This document shows positions 54,120 to 63,444 of a stretch of DNA of 64,000 nucleotides, in pieces. The DNA lies in contig CANRWA010000012.1 of the NCBI GenBank assembly GCA_947643415.1, positions 17,209 to 81,208 of the forward strand, in the 5' to 3' direction. Numbering within the stretch: position 1 is the stretch's first letter; each line of letters opens with the position of its first letter. This DNA is from an uncultured Clostridia bacterium. Lineage in GTDB: Bacteria; Bacillota; Clostridia; Lachnospirales; Lachnospiraceae. Under the pieces are notes generated by a model that was not told the origin of the DNA, searched no databases, and saw only the letters and a list, made by a program, of their open reading frames with translations. A program made the translations under genes and the position numbers.

Positions 54120-54186
54120 GGGCTGGCTGAGAACCGCAGCCCTTCAAGAACGGACATAGTCCGTTCTTGCTCCGCACACTGTGGAG
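54120..54186 (+). repeat. Double-hairpin repeat, copy 3
   Basis: Almost the same as copy 2. The two tandem copies occupy most of the 320-bp gap before trpS; no T-box is seen there. Confidence 0.75.
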
Positions 54187-54259
54187 TTTCCCATAAAATG
54201 CAAAAGGTGCCTGGGAAAAATACATATACTGGCACTGGATTGGAGGAACTGTAAACGAT

Positions 54260-55303
54260 ATGAAAAAGATTATACTAACCGGCGACCGTCCTACCGGCAG
54301 GCTTCATGTAGGACACTATGCCGGTTCTCTCAAACGCCGGGTCGAACTTCAAGAGTCTGGCGAATATGATGCCATTTATATTATGATCGCAGATGCCCAG
54401 GCTTTGACGGATAATGCAGACAATCCCGAGAAGGTACGCAGTAATATTTCAGAGGTAGCCCTTGACTATATGTCCTGTGGGCTGGATCCTGAGAAATCAA
54501 CCCTTTTTGTTCAGTCCTATGTACCCGAGCTGACAGAACTGACTTTCTACTACAGCAACCTGGTTACCGTTTCCCGGTTAAAGAGAAATCCTACTGTCAA
54601 ATCAGAGATCCAGCTACGGGGTTTTAATACGAGCATACCAGTTGGATTCTTTACCTATCCGATCAGCCAGGCGGCAGATATCACTGCGTTTAAAGCAACC
54701 ACAGTCCCTGTAGGGGATGACCAGCTTCCGATGATCGAACAGGCCAGGGAAATCGTGCGTAGTTTCAACTCCACCTATGATGAAGTACTGATAGAACCAG
54801 ATGCCCTGCTCCCGGAAAATACTGTCTGTATGCGGCTTCCGGGTACTGACGGAAAGGCAAAGATGAGCAAATCCCTTGGCAACTGCATTTACCTGTCTGA
54901 TGATCCGAAGGAGATAAAGAAAAAGATAATGAGCATGTTTACCGATCCTGACCACATCCGCATTGAAGATCCCGGCAAACTGGAAGGAAATACGGTATTT
55001 ACTTATCTGGATGCTTTCTGTAAAGACGAATTGTTCGCTGAGTATCTGCCGGAATACAACTGCCTTCAGGAGCTAAAGGATCACTATACACGCGGTGGGC
55101 TGGGGGATGTAAAAGTAAAGAAATTCTTATATTCTGTACTTATGGAAGAACTTTCACCGATCCAGGCAAGAAGAAAAGAACTGGAGAAAGATATCCCCGC
55201 TGTCATGGAGATCCTCCATCAGGGCAGTATCCAGGCACAAAAAGTAGCTGCCCAGACATTGGACGAAGTAAAACATGCTATGAAGATCGATTACTTTAAA
55301 TAA
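54260..55303 (+). CDS. trpS: Tryptophan--tRNA ligase
   Basis: Class I synthetase, 347 residues: HIGH-like [22 protein letters not shown], and the KMSKS loop as [11 protein letters not shown]. The Trp pocket region YPISQAADI is present. Length is a little above the usual 330. ATG follows GGAGG by a rather long gap (about 12 bases). It is preceded by two copies of the double-hairpin repeat and followed by a terminator. Confidence 0.95.
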   Translation: MKKIILTGDRPTGRLHVGHYAGSLKRRVELQESGEYDAIYIMIADAQALTDNADNPEKVRSNISEVALDYMSCGLDPEKSTLFVQSYVPELTELTFYYSNLVTVSRLKRNPTVKSEIQLRGFNTSIPVGFFTYPISQAADITAFKATTVPVGDDQLPMIEQAREIVRSFNSTYDEVLIEPDALLPENTVCMRLPGTDGKAKMSKSLGNCIYLSDDPKEIKKKIMSMFTDPDHIRIEDPGKLEGNTVFTYLDAFCKDELFAEYLPEYNCLQELKDHYTRGGLGDVKVKKFLYSVLMEELSPIQARRKELEKDIPAVMEILHQGSIQAQKVAAQTLDEVKHAMKIDYFK

Positions 55304-55305
55304 TT

Positions 55306-55352
55306 ATAAGAGCTGCCGAAATGACCATGTATCAATCCGGCAGCTCTTATTA
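55306..55352 (+). terminator. Terminator after trpS
   Basis: AAGAGCTGCCG-loop-CGGCAGCTCTT with flanking A and T tracts; works in both directions, between trpS and the convergent PBP gene. Confidence 0.85.
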
Positions 55353-55390
55353 TCTTTCCTTTCCTGTTTTCCAGCACCATTTTCATCCGG

Positions 55391-58288
55391 TTATGGAACC
55401 GGAGCAGGGGCAGGTGTCGGTGATGGCATCGGCGATGGAGTCGGTACACCCGTATTATCCTGATATTTATCAGGGTCTACCTCCTGATTATCATAACCTG
55501 ACTGAGGCGGTGATGTATCTTCTGGCTGTTCTGGCAGTTCCTCTGCCCTCTTCACAGCAGCTTCCCATTTCTTCTTCAGATCATCATATTCGGAATACCC
55601 TTTTGTCCTCTTTAATGCCTTCTTTCCATCCTTGATCAGCAGTTTCGTGACATCGGTATAATAGGACCGTTTATTCAGTGTATCAATATACCATTGAATC
55701 TTCTTAATACGGTTCTTCTTCAGTGTCTCTTTCGCCTTCTTCAAGGAATCCTCGGCATCCACTTTCTGCTGTTTCTGAGCCTGCTCAACCTGGTCAACCT
55801 GATATTCACTGATGGCATCCTGCCATTTGTCCATTACATCTTTATTCAGTGATGTAAACTTTTTGGCAGCGCGTTCTTTATAAGATTCCTGCTGGTACTC
55901 ATCTGGTATCTCTTCTATGACCGCCAGTGTTTCATTATATTTTTTCTCAAATGCCATTGCTGTTTTGACACTGGTTACCTTATACTTCTCAAAATTACTT
56001 ACTGCACTCTCTGCCTCTTTCTTCGATGCCTCCAGTCTGTAATTCACTTCCCACTCCGAAGTCCTCTCCTGATTCAGCGTGGAATAATAGTCATATCCAG
56101 AAGGCCGCTGTGTATAATAGCGGGAGGAAGATTTATAATCAATCTCTTTCTTGCTCTCTGTCAGTTTTCCTCCTGATACTTTCCTTAGTTCCAGAGATGC
56201 AGGGATGTCAAAATCCTTTTTTTTCTTATTTTTGTGAATGTCATTCATAAAACCAGACCAAATCCGCAGCGGATATGTCCCACCATACATACCAGGCATC
56301 TCCCTCGGTGTATCATATCCAATCCAGACAGCAGTCGTGTAATAGGCACTGAACCCGCAGAACCAGGCATCCTTGTTGCTGCTGGTAGTACCAGTCTTGC
56401 CCGCATAGATCTGCTTGTCTGTATTGGCAGAACGTCCCGTTCCATACCCTTCCGCAAAAGTACCCTGCAGCATATCCTTCATAATATAAGCTGTATCCGC
56501 AGAATATACCTCACTCTCACTGTCGGCCTTCTCTGGCGCCGTATACAATGTACCCTTCGTTTCATGCTCTACTTTTGTCAGGCAGGTACGGGAACTGAGC
56601 TGTCCTCCGTTTTCCAGAGTGGCATACGCCCGGCACATATCATTGATGGTAACTCCATATGTAAAACCACCAAGGGAAATCGCCGGAGCAGAGTTGTCGG
56701 CATAAGACAGGGAGGAAAATCCGAGTTTATCAAGATATCCTATAGAAGTCTCAATCCCTGTCTTCTTAAATACCTGGAATGCAACCGTATTCAAGCTCCG
56801 CGCCAGCCCTTCCCTTGCTGTGACCTTTCCATGGTAGCCGCCTCCACTGTTCTTTGGACTATAGCTCTTCTTATCACTGCTGTCCCAGTACACCTTGCTG
56901 TCATTGATAATGGTAGAGCCATTGATCACACCATTATCAATAGCAGGCGCATAATCCAGTATCGGCTTAATAGTGGAGCCCGGCTGACGCACTGCCAGAA
57001 ATGCCCTGTTGTACTGGTCATTCTTCGTCCGTCCCCCCACTACAGCCACAACATACTGGGTATCATTATCAACACACATCGCTGCACCCTGCAGGGCATA
57101 CTTCTTTGTCTTCTTATCCTTCTCTGTAAAGTTTGATAATGTGTCTGTCACTGACTTCTGCAGCTTTTTCTGGATCTTTGTATCAAAAGAGGTATAGATC
57201 CTATATCCGCCAGCGCGGATCTCGGCAGATTTTTCCCGGTAAGCCTCGGTGTATTTCTCTTTATATTTCTTCTGTTCTGATGCATCGTCAAATGTATATT
57301 TAAAGGCAAATCCCTCATCCTTCATCATCTGCTGCGCCGCACAGTCCACGGCATAACTCACCAGATAGTTTTCCGAACTGGATTCTTCATCCATGCCTAC
57401 CACTTTTACCTTCTCTTTGATGGCAGCATCGTACTCTTTTTTTGTGATATATCCTGCCTCCAGCATATTGTCAAGCACCTGTTTTTCCTTCTGTACCGCC
57501 AGATCCTTGCTGGCAATGGGGTTATAATTGTTAGGACTGTTGGAAATACCGCATAACATAGCTGCCTGTGCCAGTGACACATCCTTCGCCGAACAGCCAA
57601 AATAGAACTGTGACGCCGTCTCTACCCCATAACACTGGTTGCCATAATAATTACTGTTGCAGTAAAACTCCATAATCTCAGCTTTATTAAATTTCTTCTC
57701 AATGGCCGGTGCCAGCAGCATCTCTGTGAGCTTACGGTTGTAGGTCTGCTTCTGTGTCAGCAGATTGTTCTTGATGAGCTGCTGGGTAATCGTACTGCCC
57801 CCCTGGGTGATCTCTCCCTTATTTGCCACCAGGGCAATACCTGCACGCGTCAGTGACTGCAGGTCAATCCCGGCATGTTCCTTAAAACGCTTATCCTCTG
57901 TCGCGATATAACCGTTCTGGATATACATGGAAATATCTTTTACCTTTACATACTGATATGTACCACTGTTGATCTCTCCGATCTGCTTTCCATTTTTGTC
58001 ATATACCTTCGTATTGGATAAAATATGAAAATTGCTGGCATCCAGATTCGTCAGCTTCTCATATGCCTCATCACATGCCTGCTCATACATTGGCAGGACA
58101 CGGGCATAGATGATTCCCCCGGCAAGTACCAGTACAAGGAGAACGATCAGGCATACATTCATAATGACCTTGGAAAAATTCATGACAAATGTAATAATCT
58201 TATAGATCAGCCAGAACGGAAAGACAACTACCCTTACAATCCACTCTGCCCAGCGGTGATCCTGGATAAATTCCTTTATCTTATTCAT
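55391..58288 (-). CDS. Class A penicillin-binding protein (transglycosylase/transpeptidase)
   Basis: A 965-residue bifunctional wall enzyme. It has a long cytoplasmic lead with a helix (about 35-60), and a GT51 transglycosylase (ATEDKRFKEHAGID, GGSTITQQLIKN, RKLTEMLLA). The transpeptidase follows with the active Ser in RQPGSTIKPI, the SxN motif ARSLNTV, and KTGTT (YAGKTGTTSSNKDAWF). The last 250 residues are an extra, highly charged helical extension and a Pro-rich tail (TPSPMPSPTPAPAP). Overlaps the next gene by 8 bp. Confidence 0.95.
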   Translation of the reverse strand: MNKIKEFIQDHRWAEWIVRVVVFPFWLIYKIITFVMNFSKVIMNVCLIVLLVLVLAGGIIYARVLPMYEQACDEAYEKLTNLDASNFHILSNTKVYDKNGKQIGEINSGTYQYVKVKDISMYIQNGYIATEDKRFKEHAGIDLQSLTRAGIALVANKGEITQGGSTITQQLIKNNLLTQKQTYNRKLTEMLLAPAIEKKFNKAEIMEFYCNSNYYGNQCYGVETASQFYFGCSAKDVSLAQAAMLCGISNSPNNYNPIASKDLAVQKEKQVLDNMLEAGYITKKEYDAAIKEKVKVVGMDEESSSENYLVSYAVDCAAQQMMKDEGFAFKYTFDDASEQKKYKEKYTEAYREKSAEIRAGGYRIYTSFDTKIQKKLQKSVTDTLSNFTEKDKKTKKYALQGAAMCVDNDTQYVVAVVGGRTKNDQYNRAFLAVRQPGSTIKPILDYAPAIDNGVINGSTIINDSKVYWDSSDKKSYSPKNSGGGYHGKVTAREGLARSLNTVAFQVFKKTGIETSIGYLDKLGFSSLSYADNSAPAISLGGFTYGVTINDMCRAYATLENGGQLSSRTCLTKVEHETKGTLYTAPEKADSESEVYSADTAYIMKDMLQGTFAEGYGTGRSANTDKQIYAGKTGTTSSNKDAWFCGFSAYYTTAVWIGYDTPREMPGMYGGTYPLRIWSGFMNDIHKNKKKKDFDIPASLELRKVSGGKLTESKKEIDYKSSSRYYTQRPSGYDYYSTLNQERTSEWEVNYRLEASKKEAESAVSNFEKYKVTSVKTAMAFEKKYNETLAVIEEIPDEYQQESYKERAAKKFTSLNKDVMDKWQDAISEYQVDQVEQAQKQQKVDAEDSLKKAKETLKKNRIKKIQWYIDTLNKRSYYTDVTKLLIKDGKKALKRTKGYSEYDDLKKKWEAAVKRAEELPEQPEDTSPPQSGYDNQEVDPDKYQDNTGVPTPSPMPSPTPAPAPVP

Positions 58289-58793
58289 CCTTATTTCCTC
58301 CTGTTCCCTGACTTCTTTTCATCCTTCTCTGCAAGCGGCGCTTTTTCCGATTCCTGAACCCCTGCCGGATCCGCCGGACCAAAAGTGATACAAACACACC
58401 ACCAAATAATAATAGAATCCAGTTAACGACATTTCTGAAAAAATTTTCTTTCAGCAGACTATGTCCGGGCGCCGCTTTGTTTACATATATTTCCAGTTCA
58501 CTTCCTTCTTCTTTTGTAAGTCCGAACAACGGTGCCAGGACATAATACTTCTTGTCCTCATAGGTTGTCCCCTGATAATCGTACTGTATCCTCACCATCG
58601 GTATCAGCATAGTCAGCGGATCTGACGTATTCTGTACCAGAGTAGCTGTCACACATTCATAACTGCTTCGATTAAATAAATGACAGAACGATTGAAAATT
58701 CACCAGAAAGAGCACTACCACAAGAAACAAGGTCATAACAACCGGTGTCATGATCTTGCTGATCGTCACCCTCTGTTCCTTTTTCGCTTTCAT
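58281..58793 (-). CDS. DUF3592-like membrane protein
   Basis: A 170-residue protein with a basic N-terminus, a membrane helix (about 15-35), an external beta domain (VTATLVQNTS..MVRIQYDYQGTTYEDKKYY, typical of DUF3592), a second helix (about 115-135) and a very basic tail. ATG at 58793 follows AAAGGGGTG; the track start is earlier and has no site. It is translated just before the PBP gene and may act with it. Confidence 0.75.
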   Translation of the reverse strand: MKAKKEQRVTISKIMTPVVMTLFLVVVLFLVNFQSFCHLFNRSSYECVTATLVQNTSDPLTMLIPMVRIQYDYQGTTYEDKKYYVLAPLFGLTKEEGSELEIYVNKAAPGHSLLKENFFRNVVNWILLLFGGVFVSLLVRRIRQGFRNRKKRRLQRRMKRSQGTGGNKDE

Positions 58794-58846
58794 CACTATG
58801 TCACCCCTTTGTATCTTATTATAATACCATGACATAGCAGAGAGCG

Positions 58847-59932
58847 TCAAGTTTTGTGTGGTATGCGGCCTTGGCTAGGATTTGAAAAGTAATCCCTGCA
58901 GTCCCCACGGTCTGTCACAATCCGATACCCCACGGACTCCACTCTGCGGCTCAGGCAGTCCCTGCACTGCGCCGACTCCTCTCCTGTACATATTTTGTTA
59001 TCATATAGTTCATATTTCTTCCGTACACCGACCGGAGACAGGTTTGGCATCAGTACATTGGCGCCGGCCAGCAGGCCACGCTCCCTGCCATCCGGTGCAA
59101 TAGTACCAAGGGCTGTTGTGGCCGGAAGCAGGACTCCCGGAAACATCAGGCGCAAGATCCCCAGCAATATCAGTGTCTGTTCATAAGAACCATCCGTCTC
59201 TCCGGCAAATGGGGTATCTTTATGGGCAAGGAAAGGCCCGATCCCAATCATATGCGGTCTCAATTCCTGTAAAAAACGAAGGTCTGATATAAGGTTGTCC
59301 ACTGTCTGTCCAGGGGAACCCACCATAAATCCTGCCCCTGTCTGATAACCAATATCCCTCAGAATATACAGGCATTCCTTACGGCTCTGCAGGCTCATCT
59401 GCGCTGGATGCAGTAACTGGTAATGACTCTCATCTGCTGTCTCATGGCGGAGCAGATACCGATCTGCCCCAGCTTCATACCAGCACATATACTCCTCCCT
59501 TGTGCGCTCTCCCACAGAGAGCGTAACCGCACAATCCGGAAAATCCTTTTTTATCATTCGGATCACATCAGCAAGACGGTCCTTTGTATACCAGGCATCC
59601 TCTCCTCCCTGTAGGACAAAAGTGCGAAAACCCAGGCCATATCCCTCTCTGGCACAGCCTAGGATCTCTTCTGGTGACAGGCGGTATCGGTCCACTTTTG
59701 TATTACTTTTCCGTATCCCACAATAAAAACAGTCATTCCGGCAAATATTGGTAAATTCGATCAGTCCCCGCACAAATACTGCCTTTCCATATTCCCTCTC
59801 CCGGATATCCCTAGCTCTTGCAAACAGAAATTCCCTGTCCTCCTGAGTCAGGTCATGAAGAAGTTGATGAAAACCGGTATCCGTCAGATCCCTCTCTTTC
59901 TCCAGTTCTATGATCAATTCCCTGTTTGTCAT
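58847..59932 (-). CDS. hydE: [FeFe]-hydrogenase maturase HydE (radical SAM)
   Basis: HydE helps build the H-cluster. The 361-residue protein has the radical SAM motif CRNDCFYCGIRKSN, QGGEDAWYTKDRL, and the HydE-type order GAGFMVGSPGQTVDNL, IGIGPFLAHKDTPFAG, TTALGTI and NVLMPNLSPVGVRKKYELYDNKIC. ATG at 59932 follows GGAGGAG. hydF and hydG are not in this window. It supports the presence of [FeFe]-hydrogenases, one candidate being at 5.3-6.5 kb. Confidence 0.92.
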   Translation of the reverse strand: MTNRELIIELEKERDLTDTGFHQLLHDLTQEDREFLFARARDIREREYGKAVFVRGLIEFTNICRNDCFYCGIRKSNTKVDRYRLSPEEILGCAREGYGLGFRTFVLQGGEDAWYTKDRLADVIRMIKKDFPDCAVTLSVGERTREEYMCWYEAGADRYLLRHETADESHYQLLHPAQMSLQSRKECLYILRDIGYQTGAGFMVGSPGQTVDNLISDLRFLQELRPHMIGIGPFLAHKDTPFAGETDGSYEQTLILLGILRLMFPGVLLPATTALGTIAPDGRERGLLAGANVLMPNLSPVGVRKKYELYDNKICTGEESAQCRDCLSRRVESVGYRIVTDRGDCRDYFSNPSQGRIPHKT

Positions 59933-60281
59933 GTTCTCCTCCATTCGTGCAGACTCTCTGTCCATGCAGTTTCCTGGCACGGTCAAATTTCAATATCTGT
60001 TTCCTCCTGACATTATCCCCCACCGTATTCCGATATTCCGCATTCACATACTTTAGGATCTCTGGCAATATTTCATCCACTCCCGGCACATCAGAATACA
60101 CAGCTACCACCACATAATTCATGGGACCAGTCTGGTACAACTGCAGATCTGCGAAAAATTCTTCATAGTGGCTCTTCAAATATGCATCGATGGTCTTTAC
60201 AAGCTGGCAATAACGGTCCTGCCAGCCCGGATTAACATACGACATACTGACATCATACAGATAACTACCCGCTCTTTTCAT
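59853..60281 (-). CDS. Unknown protein overlapping hydE
   Basis: A 142-residue soluble protein, not recognised. The first 105 residues look folded (YLYDVSMSYVNPGWQDRYCQLVKTIDAYLKSHYEEFFADLQLYQTG, VVVAVYSDVPGVDEILPEIL). The last 27 codons overlap the hydE start region by 80 bp and look like out-of-frame translation (Gly/Glu/Arg/Ser-rich), so an ancestral stop may have been lost. It lies directly upstream of hydE and probably shares its transcript. ATG 60281 has a weak site. Confidence 0.6.
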   Translation of the reverse strand: MKRAGSYLYDVSMSYVNPGWQDRYCQLVKTIDAYLKSHYEEFFADLQLYQTGPMNYVVVAVYSDVPGVDEILPEILKYVNAEYRNTVGDNVRRKQILKFDRARKLHGQRVCTNGGEHDKQGIDHRTGEREGSDGYRFSSTSS

Positions 60282-60415
60282 AATATAGATACCCCGGCAA
60301 AATCGCTTTCACAATAGTATATGCGACTGCCGGGATCCATGCTACTGTTTCTTTAGGAGCTGTAAAAAATACCATTACAATATTACGCCGAATATGTCTT
60401 TTTCTTTACAGATCC

Positions 60416-61495
60416 TTACTCTACCAGTTTTTCAAATATATCTTTCACTTTCTTAAAGGATTCCATAAGTTTAGGTGAAAATGTACCACATTCACCATTT
60501 AATATCATTTGAAATGCCTTATCCTTTGGAAATGCTGCCTTGTACACCCGCTCGCACACAAGGGCATCATAGACATCTGCCACAGATACGATCTGCGCTG
60601 AGATCGGAATATCTTCACCTTTCAGCCCATCCGGATAACCTCTGCCATCATACCGCTCATGATGATGCCGGCAGATCTCATAGGATGTCTTCTGGTAATC
60701 ATCATCCCATATACCCTCGATCTGGGCCAGCAGGTCACTCCCCTGTGTCGTATGTGTCTTCATCAGCGCAAATTCCTCATCCGTAAGCCTGCCCGGTTTC
60801 AGCAGCACCTTATCCGGTATCGCGATCTTTCCCACATCATGTAGGGCACTCGCTGCTGCGATCATCTCCACCGTTTCCCCATCCAACCCATATTCCGGAT
60901 AATCCTCCATAATCTGATAGGCAAGGACTTTGGTAAAGTTCTTTACCCTCTTAACATGCTCACCGCTTTCCAGATTACGGCATTCCACCACTGTACCCAG
61001 TACCTCTATGATCCTCTCATTTGTCTCCTGCAGCCGTTCAGCCTGCATCGCCAGTGTCTGGTTCTGTTTGCGCAATTTCTCTGTCTGTGCCTGGACTTTC
61101 TGCTCCAGATGATTCTTATAAGCAAAGAGGTCAACCGAGTTTCTCACCCTGTTCTTCACAAGAGACGGTTCAAATGGTTTATGGATAAAATCAGCAACTC
61201 CCAATTCAAAGCACTTATTCTCCACATCTACCGCTCTCTCTGCACTAATGATCAGTATCGGAATACTTTTTATCCAATCGTTCTCACGCATTGCGTCGAT
61301 CACACCAAAGCCATCCAGCTTTGGCATCTGCAGATCCAGAAGGACAGCACTGATCTCATCTGCCATTTCCTTCATGACCGCCAACGCCCGCTCACCATCT
61401 TCTGCCATCTCCACCTCATATTCTGTCTCCAATATGGCACACAACAGCTCACGGTTCATTTCCGCATCGTCCACAACTAATACTTTGTTTCCCAT
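60416..61495 (-). CDS. Response regulator with HD-GYP domain (c-di-GMP phosphodiesterase type)
   Basis: A 359-residue protein: receiver (1-125) with phospho-acceptor in VLLDLQMPKLDG and Lys in FIHKPFEPS, a coiled-coil linker (about 130-175), then HD-GYP with HDVGKIAIPDKVLLKPGRL and HHHERYDGRGYPDGLKGE. HD-GYP proteins break c-di-GMP, and it could balance the two GGDEF proteins at 9.5-13.2 kb. ATG 61495 follows GGAGGG. No kinase is adjacent. Confidence 0.93.
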   Translation of the reverse strand: MGNKVLVVDDAEMNRELLCAILETEYEVEMAEDGERALAVMKEMADEISAVLLDLQMPKLDGFGVIDAMRENDWIKSIPILIISAERAVDVENKCFELGVADFIHKPFEPSLVKNRVRNSVDLFAYKNHLEQKVQAQTEKLRKQNQTLAMQAERLQETNERIIEVLGTVVECRNLESGEHVKRVKNFTKVLAYQIMEDYPEYGLDGETVEMIAAASALHDVGKIAIPDKVLLKPGRLTDEEFALMKTHTTQGSDLLAQIEGIWDDDYQKTSYEICRHHHERYDGRGYPDGLKGEDIPISAQIVSVADVYDALVCERVYKAAFPKDKAFQMILNGECGTFSPKLMESFKKVKDIFEKLVE

Positions 61496-61555
61496 AGTAT
61501 CCCTCCGTGTTCTCCTTTCGATCATATAAAGTTTCTTTCCCTGCTATCATACTAC

Positions 61556-61594
61556 AAAACCCATCTATAAGCAATACGGTATAGATGGGTTTTT
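61556..61594. terminator. Bidirectional-type terminator after the ferritin-like gene
   Basis: AACCCATCTATA-loop-TATAGATGGGTT with A and T tracts, between the ferritin-like gene (minus) and the HD-GYP gene start. Confidence 0.8.
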
Positions 61595-61608
61595 CGGTTG
61601 GATTACTC

Positions 61609-62157
61609 TTATAATTCCTTCAGCATCCACTGCAGCAGCATAATATGATATTCTTCATCCTTAATGATCCTTGCAAGGACAGCATTAACATATTCATCCT
61701 GAATCCGATCCATATGCATCTGGTATTGATGGGCTGCCGCCTTCTCCGCCTCAATATCTGCCATCAGCATCTTACTGACACTCTCAGGGATCGTAAGATA
61801 CTCAGGTGTCCACATACGGTTTCCTCCATTCTGGTATCGTGCCGTAAAGTCAATGCGCCCACCCAAAAGGCAGATCAGTTCCCCCAGCTTCTGCAGATGC
61901 ATCATCTCTGCCATGGCAATCCCAAGGATCGTCCTGGCGATGGGACATCTCTCATATGACAATCGGTTTTCATTGTTGATGTACTGTGTTATCGCACTCA
62001 GCTCAGACACCGAGCCACAATAATCAATGCTAAGCAGACTGGCATATGCCTGATTTCTCGCCTTTACCTGAAGTGGCGGATAAGGAAGGCCTGCCATGAT
62101 AGGCGTCACATTCATAAAATTGCAGGATGCTGTGATGGTATTTGTTTTCTCACTCAT
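61609..62157 (-). CDS. Ferritin-like di-iron-type protein
   Basis: A 182-residue four-helix protein of the ferritin/rubrerythrin superfamily: SVSELSAITQYINNE, AEMMHLQKLGELI, DIEAEKAAAHQY and DEEYHIMLLQW supply Glu and His pairs for a metal site. There is a short unstructured lead. ATG 62157 follows GGAGAG. Likely binds iron or manganese; the exact role (storage, peroxide detoxification, spore coat) cannot be told. Confidence 0.75.
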   Translation of the reverse strand: MSEKTNTITASCNFMNVTPIMAGLPYPPLQVKARNQAYASLLSIDYCGSVSELSAITQYINNENRLSYERCPIARTILGIAMAEMMHLQKLGELICLLGGRIDFTARYQNGGNRMWTPEYLTIPESVSKMLMADIEAEKAAAHQYQMHMDRIQDEYVNAVLARIIKDEEYHIMLLQWMLKEL

Positions 62158-62278
62158 GATACTCTCCATTCTATTCATAGTTTTTTATTATTGTTACCTA
62201 TGATAGTATATTGGAGAAATGGAGATGTATGACTGGTATAGTCAAACACATTTAGGAATAGCATATATGAGGCAAAAA

Positions 62279-62752
62279 TTATAAATCCCCTCTGATATCT
62301 CTATCATATTCCTGAATTTTACCAATAATCTCTGATAAATGATCCTCCTCTTTCTTGTTAAACAAATACTTTGTAATCATCTGTGGAACTACCATGAAAG
62401 TTCCTATCAATGCTGCTAAGGATGTTATTAAACCTGGTAATGTTTCATAAACTTCTACTATACCAAAAGCCAAGCAAAACAATGTTCCACACATAAATAG
62501 AATGGCCGTTGCAGGAACCCAGAACAACAAATATTTTGCAATTAGAAATAACTCCTTTTTGTTCTTTCTTTTTTCCTGTGTATTCAGTTTAAAGTCCAGT
62601 ACATATGCTTTCAACAATTCTGTGTATTGTTCATTATGTTCAGATAAACTTGATGTATCACTTTTATGTAATAATAAAAATGCATCATCTGATTCTATCT
62701 GTTGTGGATGCTCTATTAAGTTTTGACTAATTATATCCCTGTCACTGTTCAT
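62279..62752 (-). CDS. Two-TM membrane protein linked to an ImmA/IrrE peptidase
   Basis: A 157-residue protein, not a known family to me. A soluble helical N-terminus (about 70 residues) is followed by two membrane helices (about 73-97 and 105-125) and a charged helical tail (FNKKEEDHLSEIIGKIQEYD). The layout resembles two-TM effectors such as SLATT proteins, but the sequence match is not shown. Its start overlaps the end of the ImmA/IrrE gene by 11 bp, so the two are coupled. Confidence 0.7.
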   Translation of the reverse strand: MNSDRDIISQNLIEHPQQIESDDAFLLLHKSDTSSLSEHNEQYTELLKAYVLDFKLNTQEKRKNKKELFLIAKYLLFWVPATAILFMCGTLFCLAFGIVEVYETLPGLITSLAALIGTFMVVPQMITKYLFNKKEEDHLSEIIGKIQEYDRDIRGDL

Positions 62753-63383
62753 AACCCTCTATTCCTAATTCTTTAAATCTTTTTAATACAGCCGTAGGTG
62801 ATACAAGAAAGTATCGGCTCAATGTACTCACAATATCTGCCTTGCTTTGATTATTCTTATATTGTTCAAATTTTTTTTGAAATTCTCTTTCAGGCATTAG
62901 AAGATTCGCAGCGAAACAATTAGCACGCATTTCCTCTTCATTTTCTGACTCGCTTTCTGGAAAATAAGTATTATAATAACACAAATTTTCATCTCCATTA
63001 AAATCAAAAAGATAATGTGCCAATTCATGTGCCAAAGCAAATCTCTTATGACCAATATTACCTTTTGTATCAACGAATATAATTTTATTTGAGCCGTAAT
63101 ATTCTTCAAATGTCGGATCAACTGCTATATAAGCAGATAAACCATCAGGTTCTAAGTTACTCTGAAAAATCTTAAATCCAAGATTATTCAATATCTCTAC
63201 AATCGGAACTCCAGAAGTCAAATCATTAACCTCAAAATTCTTCAGCACACTTTCAGCCACTTTAGGCACTTCCTTAATATTGTTTTCCTTTTTTTGAATA
63301 TCTAATACAAAATTATTACTCATTTTGTCACCTTTTATATATTTATTACAACCAGTATTAGTAAATTGAATTAATTTCCTCAT
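62742..63383 (-). CDS. ImmA/IrrE family metallo-endopeptidase
   Basis: A 213-residue peptidase with the zinc motif HELAHYLFD and the downstream Glu in EEMRANCFAANLLMP. Such enzymes cleave repressors or act with toxin-like partners in mobile elements and defence loci. Two starts are possible: ATG 63383 with AAGGGG upstream, or ATG 63323 with AAAGGTGA. It shares an operon with the two-TM protein and lies just downstream of another ImmA/IrrE gene. Confidence 0.88.
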   Translation of the reverse strand: MRKLIQFTNTGCNKYIKGDKMSNNFVLDIQKKENNIKEVPKVAESVLKNFEVNDLTSGVPIVEILNNLGFKIFQSNLEPDGLSAYIAVDPTFEEYYGSNKIIFVDTKGNIGHKRFALAHELAHYLFDFNGDENLCYYNTYFPESESENEEEMRANCFAANLLMPEREFQKKFEQYKNNQSKADIVSTLSRYFLVSPTAVLKRFKELGIEGYEQ

Positions 63384-63444
63384 AAATCTTCCCCTTTCTT
63401 CTAATAATTATTATATTAATAGAGAAAAGAAGATTTTGTCAAAA

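Noticed and set aside
54034-54186. A CRISPR array, suggested by repeated units
   Set aside because: Only two adjacent units, each a pair of hairpins; no unique spacers of regular size and no cas genes.
53940-54259. A T-box before trpS
   Set aside because: No GGTGG-type antiterminator sequence as seen in front of thrS.
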